A stretch of DNA of 64,000 bases from Schistocephalus solidus (GCA_017591395.1 WEDG01000399.1:62001-126000); one strand, 5' to 3'; numbered from the stretch's first letter, positions 12,659-24,545 are shown. Program-made: numbers and translations. The notes: generated by a model from the sequence alone, not told the origin.

Positions 12659-13779
12659 TCGAATTGTTTCTGTCACAAATTACAGCCATTCATAGATTTT
12701 CTCTACTAGAAATGGCAACGGATCATTAGATTATGCCTTTGCTTTCGAATATGCCAGAAAGCTATTGGTAACGGTCTCCTTAGCGGATGCGTAAGTTACA
12801 AGTAACTTGCATTTTCGCAGGAAACGCTCGTAACTTACCAAACGTTCAACCACGAATGTGATAGCTCCGCAGCAGGGTTCCTCCGGGTTTCGGAGCACCA
12901 GCATCAAAGCATCACTGAATTGAACATAAACTCGTTCAGGTTCTAGATAGGAATGGAGCTTTATGTTAAAAGGCTTTGATGGTGCGATCGAAAAAATCCT
13001 TTTTGCATTCGAATCCTCGTGAAGATTGATTTTAACAATTCACTTAGAGTTAATTTACATGGAAAGGCACATATCTGATATTTTAGGATTGCAATTGCTG
13101 CTTTGATGACCTGCTATCACGAATTGTTTTATATGGGGTACGTAACTGTTATCGCATTTAAATATCGCCAATTTAGAGAGCTCTCTCAAAGCTGCTCTCA
13201 AACGGTTGCATTACAGCACCAAGCATCCAATTGAGCATGCAGAGCGTACTTCGCGCCGGTTTACAGCATTTTAGCCATGAATAAAGAAGAAGATTAAATA
13301 ACAGAAATTGAATAAGTAGACGTTTTACGGGAAAGCACCGGAAAACGCTTGAAGGCCCGCTGAGGAAACCAGGCCCTCACAGTTGAGTTGCACATAGTCA
13401 GAATACTGGCAGAATCCTGCAAAATTGTAAATGCGTTCTGCTTTCAGCACGGCATAAACGCTAGATACGGTAAACTGTTCACATCCCAAACACCTTTCAG
13501 TGGAGGAAGCAGGCGCATTTATTATTCGGAAAACCTTCCTCAGGAAAGAGTAAATAGGCACCATTTTTAAAATTCCGTAATTTCCATGGAATTTTATTCA
13601 GGATCCCATACAAAGAGAAAACTCCATTTCTGTCTATGAGAAAATACACCCTTTGAGTTGAAACAAACGTTTGACAAGTTCGTTAGCTTCTACATTATGT
13701 GCCAAATAACGGACCGTGAGCGAAGACTTACAAGAACCCTTTAGAATGGGGTTATTTGTTAATAAAAGTTAATATCGGG
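12659..13779. other. Insert in left arm, unassigned part
   Basis: Absent from the right arm, where the flanking sequences (near 30,440) are adjacent. It lies next to the LINE-A fragment. Short frames at 13,325-13,570 on both strands show nothing recognisable. It may be the remainder of a composite insertion. Confidence 0.4.
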
Positions 13780-14527
13780 TGTCCTCATCTAATGACCTGG
13801 ACTACTGTTCCATTGAATAGAGCATATTGGTCAAACAGGAGTGATTTGGTCGAAATCCATGTTGGGCATACTCAAGGAAGTTTTTTTCTTCGAGAAACTT
13901 CATGCTGGCCTTTTTAATGATCCTTTCCATCACTTTGCAAAAAAATGCATGTTAGGCTCACCGGTCGATAGTTTTTAGCGCTGGTTCTGGATCCGCCCTT
14001 GTGAAAAGGGTATATATGTGCTGATTTCCAATCAGAGGGGAGGATGCCTCGATCGAAGGACGACTGGAAAATGCACGAGAGTGGTTTAGAGGGTTCGCTA
14101 GCAAGCTCCTTCAGTACTTTTGCTGGTGTTTGATCAGGACCCGGAGACTTCGTGTCGTTAAGTGCGAGAAGCTGCTTCTTCACGTCTTCTTCTGTGAATT
14201 CGAGGTCCTCAATCACTGTGTCGTTACTACTTGTATGAAAGTCTGTTTGGTTAAAATCTGCTTCATCTGTAAACACAGATGCGAAAAATCAACTGAGGTT
14301 AACCAAGCAGGGCGGTTTGCCTTTTGTACTTTTTTTAATTGGACAGTTACGGTGCATAGCGTCGTTGATAACGCCCCTGAAAGGGATCCAATCTACATCC
14401 GGATTTCCGGCCTGAATGTTTTGCCAATTTAGTGCCGATTAGTCATCTTTTATCGCAGACAAATTTGTGCGCCAGTAATTTAACCGAGCAACAGAAGTCT
14501 CCGTTTGCTTGGTGTGCAAACAGTATT
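13780..14527 (-). mobile_element. LINE-A fragment with internal deletion
   Basis: Minus-strand copy of the part of LINE-A seen at about 8,790-9,850. It carries DDTVIEDLEF-type linker sequence, SPGPDQTPAKVLKELA, PSDWKSAHIYPFHKGGSRTS and KNYRPVSLTC. About 285 bp corresponding to 9,038-9,323 of the main copy are missing: GTTAAC joins directly to CCTCAG, near 14,297-14,303. Where they overlap, this piece keeps SPGPD and LPSDWKS, which the longer copy has altered to SRDPD and LPSDRKS, so it is a less decayed sister in these motifs. Both ends are truncated. Confidence 0.8.
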
Positions 14528-16284
14528 CCCACAGCGTAATTCATAAACAGGCGTACATGAATTGTTATCATCGAGTAAATTTTCATAGGAGTTCGCAGGT
14601 GGATTTTTTCGAGTTGACAAATTTCGATTCTCCAGATGACAGTGCTTTTATAGTTTGTTTTAAAAGTTTTTTTTTCCGTCTAACATGCAACCCTTCGTAA
14701 ATACAGGATGCTGTCTAGGAAAGCCTGATCAAACTTCTTTACAACCGAATTTCACGACCATTAAATCATGACTGTTTTGGGCTGATTAATATCTGCCTTA
14801 AAAAGCCTAAAACGCGCTGGAACATCATCTCTCACCATCGACTAGAATAACGAGATACCTTAGTCCGATTAAAAGAATTTGATGCATGAAGGCAAGTATC
14901 TGAGTTCTCAGGAATTCAATGACGCTAAAACTTTAGCCGCTTCCGTTAAACACATTTGATCAAAACAGTTTCCTGATTTGAAAAGGTTATAAAATGGAAT
15001 GAAATCTATAAAAGAGTTTTTTTTCTTCAATAAAATGTGTTAACTGCCATTCAATTGGCAAAATATATTTCTCGTTTTATGGCCAAAGACTATATAAACC
15101 AGAAGGGACTAATTTTAATTCCATTTGTGGTAATTTAAGCAGAAGTTACAGAGGAATGTCAGCGAACAACTCGGTATAGTTAAAATACTGATATGTATAA
15201 TGTATGATTTTCATCCTAAGGATTGCCGCTTTTTAATTCCCTAAGAAAATACTCGCTAACTAGTAGTTAATCAGACTATTTGAAAAACATTTGATATGAA
15301 TATTTTTCCCAACTTCTCATAGCGAAATAACGGCATAATATGTAGTTAATTGCCAACAGGCAGACAGTAGCATAAAAAAGGGTGACTTTTGCCTAACATC
15401 TGACTGGATTTACCAATTAGTAACATTTTGCGTCCAAACATCTGATTTTAGGACGCCCCATTTCCGATTCTGCTCTCACTTCCAACGCTATGTGGCGAAC
15501 GAGGCATTTGAAAGTTGATTTTTGATTTAAGCTTTTGCGGTATGTCATCATTAGATATATATTCACAGAGAAATATAAGTTTACCCTGAATATCCTGTTT
15601 GGCGAAGCTGACTTAGGACATGTTAAGTAGGCCTATGGATGGTCCACAAAAAGGGTGCTCAAAAAATAATTTTAACTGCAAAATCTTTAACGTCCCTTGT
15701 TCAAAATGCGGGTCATGTAAATCAATAGTAATGCACAGGAGATAAAGCTTTCACCCACGAACAACCATAAGTGCGTACTATATTCAGTTAAAACTACCCT
15801 TAATTTATGAATTAGAGAAAGCTTCATGCCCACATGTTTCCTTCAATGTGGCTGACCGATCAGCGTTCACTTGGTAACACAATCATTGGTCTTGAACAAT
15901 GCCACTGCATCACAAGCTTTTGGGGAAGCTCTGTAGGTGGTTATATTTGCACTCACATAATTGCCTTCTACGACTCTAGTTTACCTGCTAAAGGGTCCAA
16001 GATCATTCTATTTAAGGTGTAACACCGCACTACCTGTTCAAGTGTTAAATAAAAAGCAGTAAGCAATCCAAAACGATGACAAAAGACATGAACATTTATG
16101 ATGATCAGGATCAAAGCAAATGATAATGTGGATGAATGTGTGCAGGAACAGTTCACAATGTTCTTGCATTTTTGCACCTTTATCAACTAGCAACCTAGAA
16201 ATCATAAGTAGGTAAGCATTTTTGTGCCTTTGTTGGTGCGGTTCGGGCTGATTACGACGATTTTGAAATTTTTTGATTAAACGG

Positions 16285-16493
16285 TCATGAGTTGCTTGAA
16301 AAATGTTGTATACTTTTGTAAACGCAGCCTTGCTCTTCCATAGCAACGAATATAATTGTTTTTAGGGATAACAGAGTGCGAATTCTTCCAATTCCCTCTT
16401 CCTTTATGGTACCATAATCGCCAAAATACCGTAACACAACAACGAAGATAGTAATCTTCTTTTTTTTTCGGTAACTTCATTCTGCCTATATTA
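16285..16493 (-). pseudogene. Broken left-arm copy of the 28,992-29,194 terminal exon
   Basis: Reverse complement of this stretch aligns with the right-arm exon. It keeps an acceptor-like TTGTTAG and the C-terminal half (GDYGTIK, LKTIIFVAMEE, CVYKSIQ). In the phase used by the right copy it meets TAG within two codons. It also has an insertion and a compensating deletion around the SLKT segment. I read it as a dead paralogue. Confidence 0.45.
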
Positions 16494-17972
16494 CTAACAA
16501 CTGTTGGGTGGCTGCTTACATGTTTCGCGTGTTAGTCACAAGGAAAAGCGAGACGACGGAATTCCATAATGAGATTGGTGAGAGTCTGTCTACCAAAATA
16601 AAATTATTGCCTGTTATACATATTCCTAATTGAGATATTTCTATAGTGGGAAAATAACTTTTCGTAAAAACATAGGAGTGACGTACTCTAATGAATAATT
16701 ATATTTTAATCAATCACTGCATCCATTGAGAAATATCTCACTTTTGATACTTTTATATTTGGTTGCACTCATGCACATGCTGTGACTTTACAGGCAATAT
16801 AATGTGCCCGAAAAATCGCAAACTAACAGATAAACGTTAATTATAGTCAAGGGAAGGCAACTATTCCAATTATCACCATCGATTCCAAATCTACCTTAAA
16901 TTATAATTTAACACCAGTTCATAGTCCATCCTACAACTGCATTTTATTAAATCAATGCTTCCCAAATTGAAAAGTATGCATTTGATAATTAAATTATAAA
17001 GTGCCTCCTGAAACCATTTTGATATCTGTACTTAAACTCTATGATTAGGATAGACATAGCAAACAAATTTATACTTTTTGAAGAGACTTTCGGCAGACGC
17101 TTTCCTTCCCTAAACGCGCACTTCAGACGTAATGCGGAAAATGGGTCCTGAGAAAAATAGCATTGGAAAATAAAGTCATTCGATGCCTATCGCTCATATT
17201 CTTCATTTATTTTTATTATCCAAAAATACAACATATTTAATGATTCCATTAATCGATAACAAAATATGTTTTCCTACCTATTGACCTGCATCATAACAAC
17301 GTGGGTAACGTGCTTTCTGAAAAAAAGCAGGCTTTAAAAGGATGAGAACCTATGTGAATCATCCCAACACTACGAAGTTCCCCAACAGCGAGAAAAAATC
17401 GAAGCAAACCACATCACATTCATTTATTAACATGCACATACAGTTTTATATCACAAAATACATGAGATCTAACATATTCACCAAAGGAGAAAAAACACAG
17501 CATTAGGGAAAGAGCATGATAAAAAAGCTGTCAAGCAAAGATTGCACCAAGTGGAGGTTTTGTCAATTAAGTAAGAAAACACTGACCGTATCGGTTTGCA
17601 TTAAATCTCGCAATGGATATATTTATCAATTCTAAATACGCTGAAAAAGTGAAGTTAACAAAAGCATTACACTGAAAGCATATTTATGTCTTATTTTGAT
17701 GTAATTTTATATTCTTATACCATTAGAGGAACATACCCTCATCACTGGCATGAAGTTCTACTACTTAATTCATCGTTCGGTTCCTGGCATCAAACCCGGA
17801 AAACGCCGGTGGCGTTAACCTTCAAATAGATTGAATGTGCTGTTATTCTGTTAAACTCGAGATCTGCAGGTAAATATGGAAGTTTAAAGTACCTTTTCAC
17901 ATGCAAGTATGCAGACAGTTTTATATTTTCGAATGTATTTACTAAGGCAATTGTAAAATTTCGAATGCTTAC

Positions 17973-19049
17973 AATATTTACAGCGTCCATACAAGGTAAA
18001 TGCAGAAACTTCAACGAAGCTGACTTCTGTAACATGTTCTTTAGTGCATAAATAGCACAATTCCTAAAAAAAGAAAAAAAATGTTTTTTTTTTAATGGGA
18101 CCGTTCAAACTTGGAGTCTTTTTGTGCATTCAATTCGGGCTTTACTGGTTATTGTGTGTAGAAAATTAATATACGTAAGTGTTGCTTAACATAAATACCT
18201 TTTTTAATCTTGCCAATTATGTACCATTTACCATACAACATATTCACAATGCAATGCAAACACAGGCACATGCGTATATGTTGCAATAGTCGGTTTTAAT
18301 TTCATTATTAAGGGAAAGTATAAGGAAGCATGCGAAAAGAACAAGAATTAGCAGTCAAGCGTTTAAACGGCGTTCTCTACTTTGCAAGCTCATTTGAAAA
18401 TTGTCTACATTATAAAAATATAAACGGATCATTCTTAAACGTTTGCTTATGAAATGTTCCATATTTTGGAATAAGCCGCATATATCAACGCAAAATAAAC
18501 TGTGTGACCAAGGGAACAACAAGGAAATCCTTTAGCAGCAGCTTTCTGTACTTTCACAACGACAGCTTTGCAAGTGACGAACCTCTGATCGGTATGCGAC
18601 CTCTGCTTTGACAGAAAATGCAAATTTATTGACGTGTCCCAAAGGAAAAAACATCTGATAACATAAAATATTACCCGAATTTATCAGCAAAATGATTGCT
18701 TTCAAGTGACAAATAGTGATATTTATTCAAAAATTCGAATATAAAGTGTGACACATATGCACCGAGAACGGATGTTAATAAAAAATATTTTTACGTAGAA
18801 GGTTCATATAAACTGCGGTAAGTAAATGACAGACTGACATACCTTCTGGTTATTGTAAGCCAGCAACTCGTAACCTTTACATCTGCATAAGCGTTTGCAA
18901 TTGATGTATGGTAAGATTAGGGTCTCCCACTTGCAGTCCGCTGTTAACACATCAAACCCCGGTTTCTCACAATACTCGTCTGGTTTTACATACGCAAGAA
19001 TGAGCATACACAAAACCAATTGCACTTCGTATCCAAAAAAGTCACCCAT
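17973..19049 (-). CDS. Secreted cysteine-rich protein, left-arm paralogue (exons 1 and 2)
   Basis: Exon 1 is 19,049-18,843 (69 codons, phase 0, donor AAG/GTATGT). It starts MGDFFGYEVQLVLCMLILAY, a typical signal peptide, followed by a mature segment with cysteines at residues 27, 39, 51, 55 and 57 (CKRLCRCKGYELL). Exon 2 is 18,063-17,973 (91 nt, acceptor TTTTTAG, donor ATT/GTAAGC), with CYLC and GRCKYC. The sequence matching exon 3 of the plus-strand copy (near 17,790) lost its acceptor AG through a small deletion, so the 3' end is altered. The next usable acceptor would give an immediate stop, so the product may end after GRCKY. A TATA box lies upstream. The spacing C-x3-C-x-C ... C-x2-C loosely recalls single-domain VWC-like secreted proteins; this is only a resemblance. 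Confidence 0.5.
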
Positions 19050-19310
19050 CTTAATGGATGAAATGGGAATCCCCTTTTTATAGTGCTTAAATCGCAGGTT
19101 TCCAGGCCGTGTGACACCTCCATGGGCGTAGTCTCTATATAATACTTCTGTTTTCGCACTGGAAGCGACAACAAAACATTTCTTAAGTGCTGAATTGTGA
19201 AGAGCATCACCATGGAATCCTTCTTAATGCCTTCATTGTCACAAATTCGCGCGTCGTGTACAGGTATTATGAAGTGCTTCTGGAAATAAAAGAAACCTTT
19301 TATTTATGAT
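18986..19310 (-). CDS. Possible last exon of an upstream gene, overlapping the cysteine-rich gene
   Basis: After an acceptor TTTTATTTCCAG (near 19,293) one minus frame stays open (KHFIIPVHDARICDNEGI and on) through the TATA box and exon 1 of the next gene to a stop at 18,986. In the right-arm copy the same frame (KYFNISVNNVRVCDNKGI) stops at once at 26,297. A conserved short leader-like frame lies before it (MAIFLITLLYAQ at 26,102 in the right arm). Either the gene ends early and the left stop was lost, or the open frame is chance. Low confidence. Confidence 0.25.
19071..19083 (-). promoter_or_regulatory. TATA box of the left cysteine-rich gene
   Basis: Reverse complement reads CTATAAAAAGGGG, about 25-30 bp upstream of the ATG. 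The element is conserved at the same place in the right-arm copy (26,440-26,447). The spacing leaves a 5' leader of only a few bases unless initiation lies elsewhere. Confidence 0.55.
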
Positions 19311-20012
19311 TGAAAGTTTTTAGCAACATCGCAAAGTGTACCATAAATCCGCAATTAAAAAGCAACCTTAACTGCATAATAATCTTAGTAATTAAAAATG
19401 ATGCCATTGAAGACTAACAATCCCATATACGGTTGGTATCAGTATTAGTATCAGTATATTTGAGGGAGATTTAGGTTAGTCACTTTTGAATTCCCTTTTT
19501 GTACATACGAGTTGTGGTTTCAAAAAAATAGTATCTCGATATGTTGGCGAGGCCAACATAGTGGAACATAGTTGAAAAAGAGCATACAGTGAAAAAAAAC
19601 TCCCGGTGATATTTAGGAGAAAAAACTGTCGCCCTTGGGAGGGGGGTCAAACGGGGGGCATTTCAGAGGTCAGATGGATCAGCCAGATTCTCCCTTGCTG
19701 ATTGCAGAGTCCGTTGAGGGATTTCAAAGGCGGAAATATATGTTCAGATCATCCTCGGTCCATTGCGGTTCGAACCAAGGGAGAACGTTCATACACCTCA
19801 TGGACGACGGTCGCCAGGTCCAGCTGATGCGAAAACTCACGGTGTCACCAAGGTGTACAAATAAGTTAAGCAGCGAAGACCTCGAGGACCCCAGCATGGG
19901 AATAATGGGAGAATGCAAGCCCTTGAACGAAAATAACAAACATAAAGAAATGTTACTTACATATAGCTAGTAGTATCATACATACCTTATTTTATGACCA
20001 AACTTGCAGATT
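19311..20012. other. Central spacer, unassigned
   Basis: The 19,311-19,620 part is A+T-rich without features. From 19,625 to 19,940 base composition becomes richer in G+C, with an open plus frame (19,635-19,970) and an open minus frame (19,939-19,724). Neither resembles a known protein to me. The sharp composition change next to LINE-B suggests it is part of a mobile element. Confidence 0.35.
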
Positions 20013-22930
20013 TCAGTTAGTGTTGTAGCTCGCACCATTATATCGATCTAACTTTCGCTTAAAAACCTCCAAGGAGTCCGACATAACAACATCCAGAGGA
20101 AAACTATTCCACGCTTCGACTACTCTTTTGGAGAAGAAGTACTTCCGAGTGTCTAGCCTTGCTCCAGTCACACGTAATTTGAGAGTATGACCTCTCAAGT
20201 TCGTTGTTTTTGCTAACTCGAAGAAATCCCCTGGGACGAGACAACATTCCTGGACGCATAGTATGCGGAATGTTAGTATCAGGTCCCCCCGAATCTGTCT
20301 ATAGTGCAAGGGAAAGAGATTGAGACTCGACAGCCGTGTTTCATAAGGCTGTGTGCCATGTCTAAGGACAAGTTTGGTTGCGCGCCTTTGGACCTTTTCT
20401 AAGTATGTTGATGTCCTTCGCCGCCCAGGGTCTCCAAGCTTGGATAGCGGACTCCAACTGTGGCCGCACGAATGTTCCGAAGACTTAAGCGAAGCAGTCG
20501 GTAGTGAATGCTGCAAAAGCTCGTTTAACGAGGTACAGAATCGACATGGCTGACTTCGCTACCTTTGCACAATGTAGGGAGGGTTTAAGCGAGGGCGTGA
20601 TCCAGACTCCAAGGTCCTTTTGGGCATCCACTTCTTTCAGTGGAATGCCATTCAGACTTTAAACCTTACGGTTCGAAGGATTGCTTTTCCCGACTCGTAT
20701 GATGTTGCACTTGCTCTCATTAAACGGCAAGAGGCATTCATTTGACCATTTCTGGAGTCGATTTAAGTTTGACTGCAAGTTCTCTTCATCAGCCGCTGTT
20801 AGAATGACACGCCAAAGTTTGAGATCATCGGCAAACATGGCAATATCACTGTTCAGTTCGTTGGCACAATCGTTGATGTAGGCAATGAACAAAATAGGGC
20901 CGAGAACAGAGCCTTGGGGAACACCACTCTCAACCTCAACTTTAGTCGACTGTTTGTCGCTGATATGGACAGTTTGTGAGCGGCCAGTTAAGAAGTTTTT
21001 CTATCCATGTAAGAAGTCTACGTCTTACGCCTATGCGGTTGAGTTTTATAAAAGAAGGCAGTGGTGCGGCACGCTATCAAAAAGCCTTTTGAAGTCTATA
21101 TAGACTGCGTGCACCGTATTTCCACTATCGACCGTTTCAGTCCAACGTTCTAAACAGTAGAGCAAATTTGTGACGCAGGATCTTCCACTACGGAAACTGT
21201 GCTGAAACTCGGATAGCAGATTGTTATGTTCGAAGAACTGCATAAGTTGTTGCTTAATTATTTTTTCCATGATTTGGTAGCAAACTGAAGCTAGGCTGAC
21301 CGGTTGATAATTGTTTGCAGAAACCCGGCTTCCACCCTTATAGAGCGGCGTAATCCATGTGGATTTCCAGTCGGCTGGTAGACTTCCGGTCTGAAAGGAT
21401 GTTTGGAAAAGCGTAGAGAGTGGTTTCGCTAACTCTCCCGCGACCTCTTTCAACAGCTTGGCAGGTACTTCATCGGGACCCGGAGACTTAGATTACTTTA
21501 ACCCCAAAACGTTCCTTGAGGACAGTAGTCTCGGTGAAATTAACAGTCTCGACTATTGTATTTACTTCGAAGCCATCGGTAGGGTGATCGTATCTCGTTT
21601 CTTTTGTGAAAACTGACTGAAAAAATTCCGAAAGATGATCAGCCTTTGCACCGTCTTCAGTAAGGTTTATGCCCTCGGCGGTCCTCAGCAGGGGTATCGG
21701 ATCCTTGTTCCGTGTATTCTGTCTGAGGTAACCGTAAAACAGTTTCCGGTTCATGGTGGCCCGGTTCAGCAGGTCCACTTCGAAAGCCTGTCTTGTTCTA
21801 ACAATATAGCCCTTGACCCGATTTCTCTGCATTTTGTACGCATTTAAAGATGCAAGAGTTCCGTCCGTAAGCGATTTTTTCCACAATCTACACTTTTTGT
21901 TAACTTCGATTTTTAAGGACTGCGTAAGCCATCGCGGTCTGTTGGTTAACTATTTTCTCAAAATCGGACAGTGATTTTCGATGAGCCTGTGCAGTATGTC
22001 CCGGAACGTTTCCCAGTCCTCGGTTATGTTTCCAAAGAATAAAAGTTTCCCACTGAGTGCGCATGAGTTCGGCGCTCATTCCACCGAAATCGCCTTGCCA
22101 TATATTCCTTCTGATTGTTGTGGGTCTTGCTGGTATGAAAATAGTGAGTACTCCCATCGCAGTACCACGTGGTCACTTTGCCTAGCGGCGGTAGACATGA
22201 CACTTTGTCGATGCTGTCGTGCGACTTTGTGAGAACTAGGTCCAGGCAATTGGCCTGTTGTCCTTCGCACACCCTGGTTGGAAAAGTGACGTGCTGTGTG
22301 AGACGTAGCTTTAGCGTCGTGCTCAGAAAACAACCGTCAACGGCTAGATCAGTAACTATGTGCGCAGGTCGAGCTCCAGTTGATGTGAGGCGCATTGAAG
22401 TCACCCATGATCAGGATATCCAACCGTGTAGCAATCTTTTCAAGCTCCTCTAGCAGGTAAGCATCGGCTACGCGGTCTCTTCTCGGTGGGCGGTAGATTG
22501 TCAGGACATCTAGACGTGATGTACCTGGCACTTTTACGGATAGCCATATCGCCTCGGAAGTAGACGCGAGTTTATAAGTTTTGTCTAAAACTTTAAGTTC
22601 GCTTTTCACGTATGTGAGTACGCCACCTCCTTGACTCTCTTTCCTGTCTTTTCTAAAAAGTTGGTATGCAGCCATTGTTACCTCTCGGTCGTCCACTTGT
22701 TGGGACAAATAAGTTTCTGTTACGGAAATTATATCTGGAGATAGATCGCAGACATGAATCTTAAGCTCGTCGAGCTTCGATAATATACTCTGTGCATTGG
22801 TGTACAGAAATGTTAGTTTTCGGTTTGCTCGGAAAGTGCTTACAGTCGGGCGCGAGCCCCTGATTACTGGGTTAACTGCGTGGTAATCCGGAACGGGCCT
22901 CTCCAGGGGGAGAACAATGGACGATGGATC
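20013..22930 (-). pseudogene. LINE-B ORF2: endonuclease and reverse transcriptase, frameshifted
   Basis: Endonuclease motifs in order: TNAQSILSKLDELK (about 22,790), VTET, GGGVLTYV, LTIYRPPRRD and MGDFNAPHINW (about 22,380). The linker (YIVRTRQAFEVDLLNR) is at 21,780. Reverse transcriptase: PADWKSTWITPLYKGGSR, YQPVSLASVC, SFRSGRSCVTNLLY, YIDFKRLFDSVPHH, GVPQGSVLGPILF and catalytic MFADDLKLW (20,840-20,815). The end, KYFFSKRVVEAWNSFPLDVV, is at about 20,130. Frame changes occur near 22,350, 21,480 (just before the PDEVPAK motif), 21,045 and 20,985. Fragments at 37.6-39.2 kb help locate the shifts. The catalytic FADD is intact, but the ORF is not. Confidence 0.85.
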
Positions 22931-23039
22931 ACTTGGTTGTTGTAAATAACCAAATTTGTTTCCCCCTCACTGACCCGCCGTCTTAGTTCGATGACAAGTG
23001 GATGGCGTTCGTTCCGCTCCGCAGGTGATAAGTCCTGTT

Positions 23040-24060
23040 GAAAAAAAAACTACAGGGTTTCAGTTTTTTAACTTGAAGTGCCTCGGCAGAATGAGACTGG
23101 CTTCCTGGCTACTGGTCAAGATAACTTTTAAAGGCCTAGGACGTGTTGATTCAGATTGGCATTCGGGCTGTTTTCCAAGGTGGAAGGCTTTTTCCAGTTC
23201 AATCGACGTATTAGGTTCCAGCATATTGTTCAGGAGTTTACGAAAGCGGTTCATGTCTTCAGAATATCGGTCTACTGGAGTCACAGCTGTTGATTCAGGT
23301 AGTCCCTGTATTATGAATTTTTTTTTTCTGTCCGTGGCTTTTTTTCTAACTACGACGCTGTCTTCCACCATTTGGTGGGAAGGTTTCACGTTGCGCACTG
23401 GTGATGATGGAGGGGGATGCTGATTGGCTATGAGTTGGCTTTGATCCGGTTTTATTTGGTTTCGGCGAATTCCACGGGTTGGACGATTTTGTATCGCATT
23501 TGGTAGTTTCGGTTGGGGAATCGATTCCACCGCTTGTGCTTGGTATGAGAATCTCAGTAGTTCCTGTGGAGGATAAGGCAAAGGTCAAATCCCTGTGTTC
23601 GAGCCTTTTTAAGGAATCTTTCAAAGTCAGTTTTCCATTAGCTTTTTCCTTTTTGGTGTCAGTTTTGCATTTTGGACGGCTTTTTTGTTTAAGGTGGACT
23701 ATTTTTGTCCTGCACCATTGCTACTTGCTGTTCGGTAGCCGTAGCAGCTGTCGAACTTGTTGTTGGGATATCCTTTGATCGAGTATCAATGGTTTTGCTT
23801 CTGGTAAGTCGTTCAGTGGACACCTGAGTGGCATCTTCTGCTTTATAGGTGCCTTTTAGCGCAGATTTTCTTTGTCTTATCTCATCCTCGAGCTGGTTTA
23901 GCTTCATGGACAGTTTATGACAGCCTCCACAAATGGCAGTGTTGTCAATAGCATGCATATTAATTTGAGAGAGCGCTCGTCGCCGTGATGAGGTGGTCGA
24001 GAGTTTAGCGAGCGTCGCCATCGCATTGGTGGTCGCGGGTTCAATCCCGGCTTGCGGCAT
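23040..24060 (-). pseudogene. LINE-B ORF1, frameshifted
   Basis: Three successive minus frames. The first (24,060-23,689) contains CGGCHKLSMKLNQLEDEIRQ, a short Cys/His cluster leading into a predicted coiled coil, and then a Ser/Thr-rich linker. The second (23,624-23,346) is Pro/Ser/Thr-rich. The third (23,581-23,060) holds KKKFIIQGLPES, followed by a helix-rich RRM-like segment ending LPRHFKLKN. The layout fits CR1-type ORF1 nucleic-acid-binding proteins. The first 25 codons are the antisense reading of the tRNA-like sequence, so the true ORF1 start is probably further in (near MHAIDNTAICGG, about 23,963). Confidence 0.7.
23982..24059 (+). ncRNA. tRNA-like sequence (SINE-type head) at the LINE-B 5' edge
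   Basis: GCCGTGA (23,982-23,988) can pair with TTGCGGC (24,052-24,058) as a seven-pair acceptor stem with two G-T pairs, followed by A. A TTCAATC loop lies between GCGGG and CCGGC (four of five pairs), and GGTTCAATCCC fits a pol III B box. The A-box region (TGGTCGAGAGTTTAGCGAGC) and the 78-nt length fit a tRNA, but I could not fold convincing D and anticodon arms. More likely a tRNA-derived SINE head or a degenerate tRNA than a working gene. It lies antisense across the start of ORF1. Confidence 0.45.
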
Positions 24061-24340
24061 GACTTTTTGAATTCTTGTGTGGTGACTTAAGAGGTAACGG
24101 CTGGCTAGGTGTAGGTTTACATTATCACACTAGCAGTATATAAATGATCTACTCCGCCTTTTTTGCAAATTAATGAAATCCCCCGAACGTTCTTAACTAC
24201 TTCTGCTAGTGGAAGTTGTTAAAAATATTTGTGAAAACGAGTTACTCGATATAAAAGGCACAATCAATTAGACAGAATGTGGATAATGAACGACTCAGCC
24301 TGTTTTGTAGATACTCCTCAGGAAGCCTGACGAGCAGTTA
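24061..24340. other. Spacer with a TATA-like run
   Basis: Contains GCAGTATATAAATGATC near 24,135 but no convincing leader frame after it (stop after nine codons). Nothing else seen. Confidence 0.3.
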
Positions 24341-24545
24341 GAGCCTGGATTGGACTAGTAGGTTGTGAAGGCCAAGCCAAGATTTCCGGCAGGTTGCTCT
24401 ATTTGGAGAACTGCCTAGTCGAACAAAAGTCATCAGAAAACCTGGAGAGCCGTCAGAGAATGGATTGGACTAGTAGGTTATGTAGGCCAAGATTTCCGAC
24501 AGTGCTCGATTTGGAGAACTCTCCTGGTCAAACTGTGAGGGTATC
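24341..24545 (+). repeat. Tandem duplication, about 115 bp
   Basis: TGGATTGGACTAGTAGGTT starts at 24,346 and again at 24,461. The following AGGCCAAG...GATTTCCG.CAG and TTTGGAGAACT are shared too. The copies differ by small indels. Confidence 0.75.

Larger units (their letters stand above)
4915..19310 (+). repeat. Left arm of giant inverted duplication
   Basis: Read in reverse complement, this arm matches 26,215-36,995 in the same order. Anchor pairs seen directly: 5,040 with 36,890; 5,520 with 36,480; 7,290 with 34,390; 7,815 with 34,350; 11,950 with 34,040; 12,250 with 30,840; 12,640 with 30,475; 15,060 with 29,900; 16,070 with 29,370; 16,830 with 28,660; 17,100 with 28,390; 18,900 with 26,620; 19,230 with 26,270. 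The arm is interrupted by a LINE-A (8,032-11,852) and a composite insert (about 12,659-14,550) that are absent from the right arm. Apart from exon 1 of the cysteine-rich gene, the arms have diverged by substitutions and indels, so the duplication is not recent. Confidence 0.85.
20013..24060 (-). mobile_element. CR1-like LINE, family B, nearly full length, inactivated
   Basis: Runs 24,060 to 20,013 on the minus strand, with ORF1 (24,060-23,040) followed by ORF2 (about 22,930-20,025) holding endonuclease, reverse transcriptase and a CR1-type C-terminus. It sits in the unpaired centre of the giant inverted duplication, so its relation to that event cannot be told from an empty site. Frameshifts in both ORFs make it inactive. 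Two fragments of the same family lie at 37,610-39,197. It was most likely mobilised by target-primed reverse transcription, as is general for APE-type LINEs. Confidence 0.88.

Noticed and set aside
19635..19970. 111-codon plus-strand frame
   Set aside because: Low-complexity Gly-rich start, no splice signals, no copy elsewhere, and an equally open minus frame; probably part of an unidentified repeat.
23982..24059. Functional tRNA gene
   Set aside because: Acceptor and T arms are plausible, but I could not form D and anticodon arms, and it merges with a LINE ORF1.
8032..24060. Retroviral or LTR element origin for the reverse transcriptases
   Set aside because: APE endonuclease, FADD motif and CR1-type C-terminus are LINE features; no LTRs, protease, integrase or envelope-like frames were seen.
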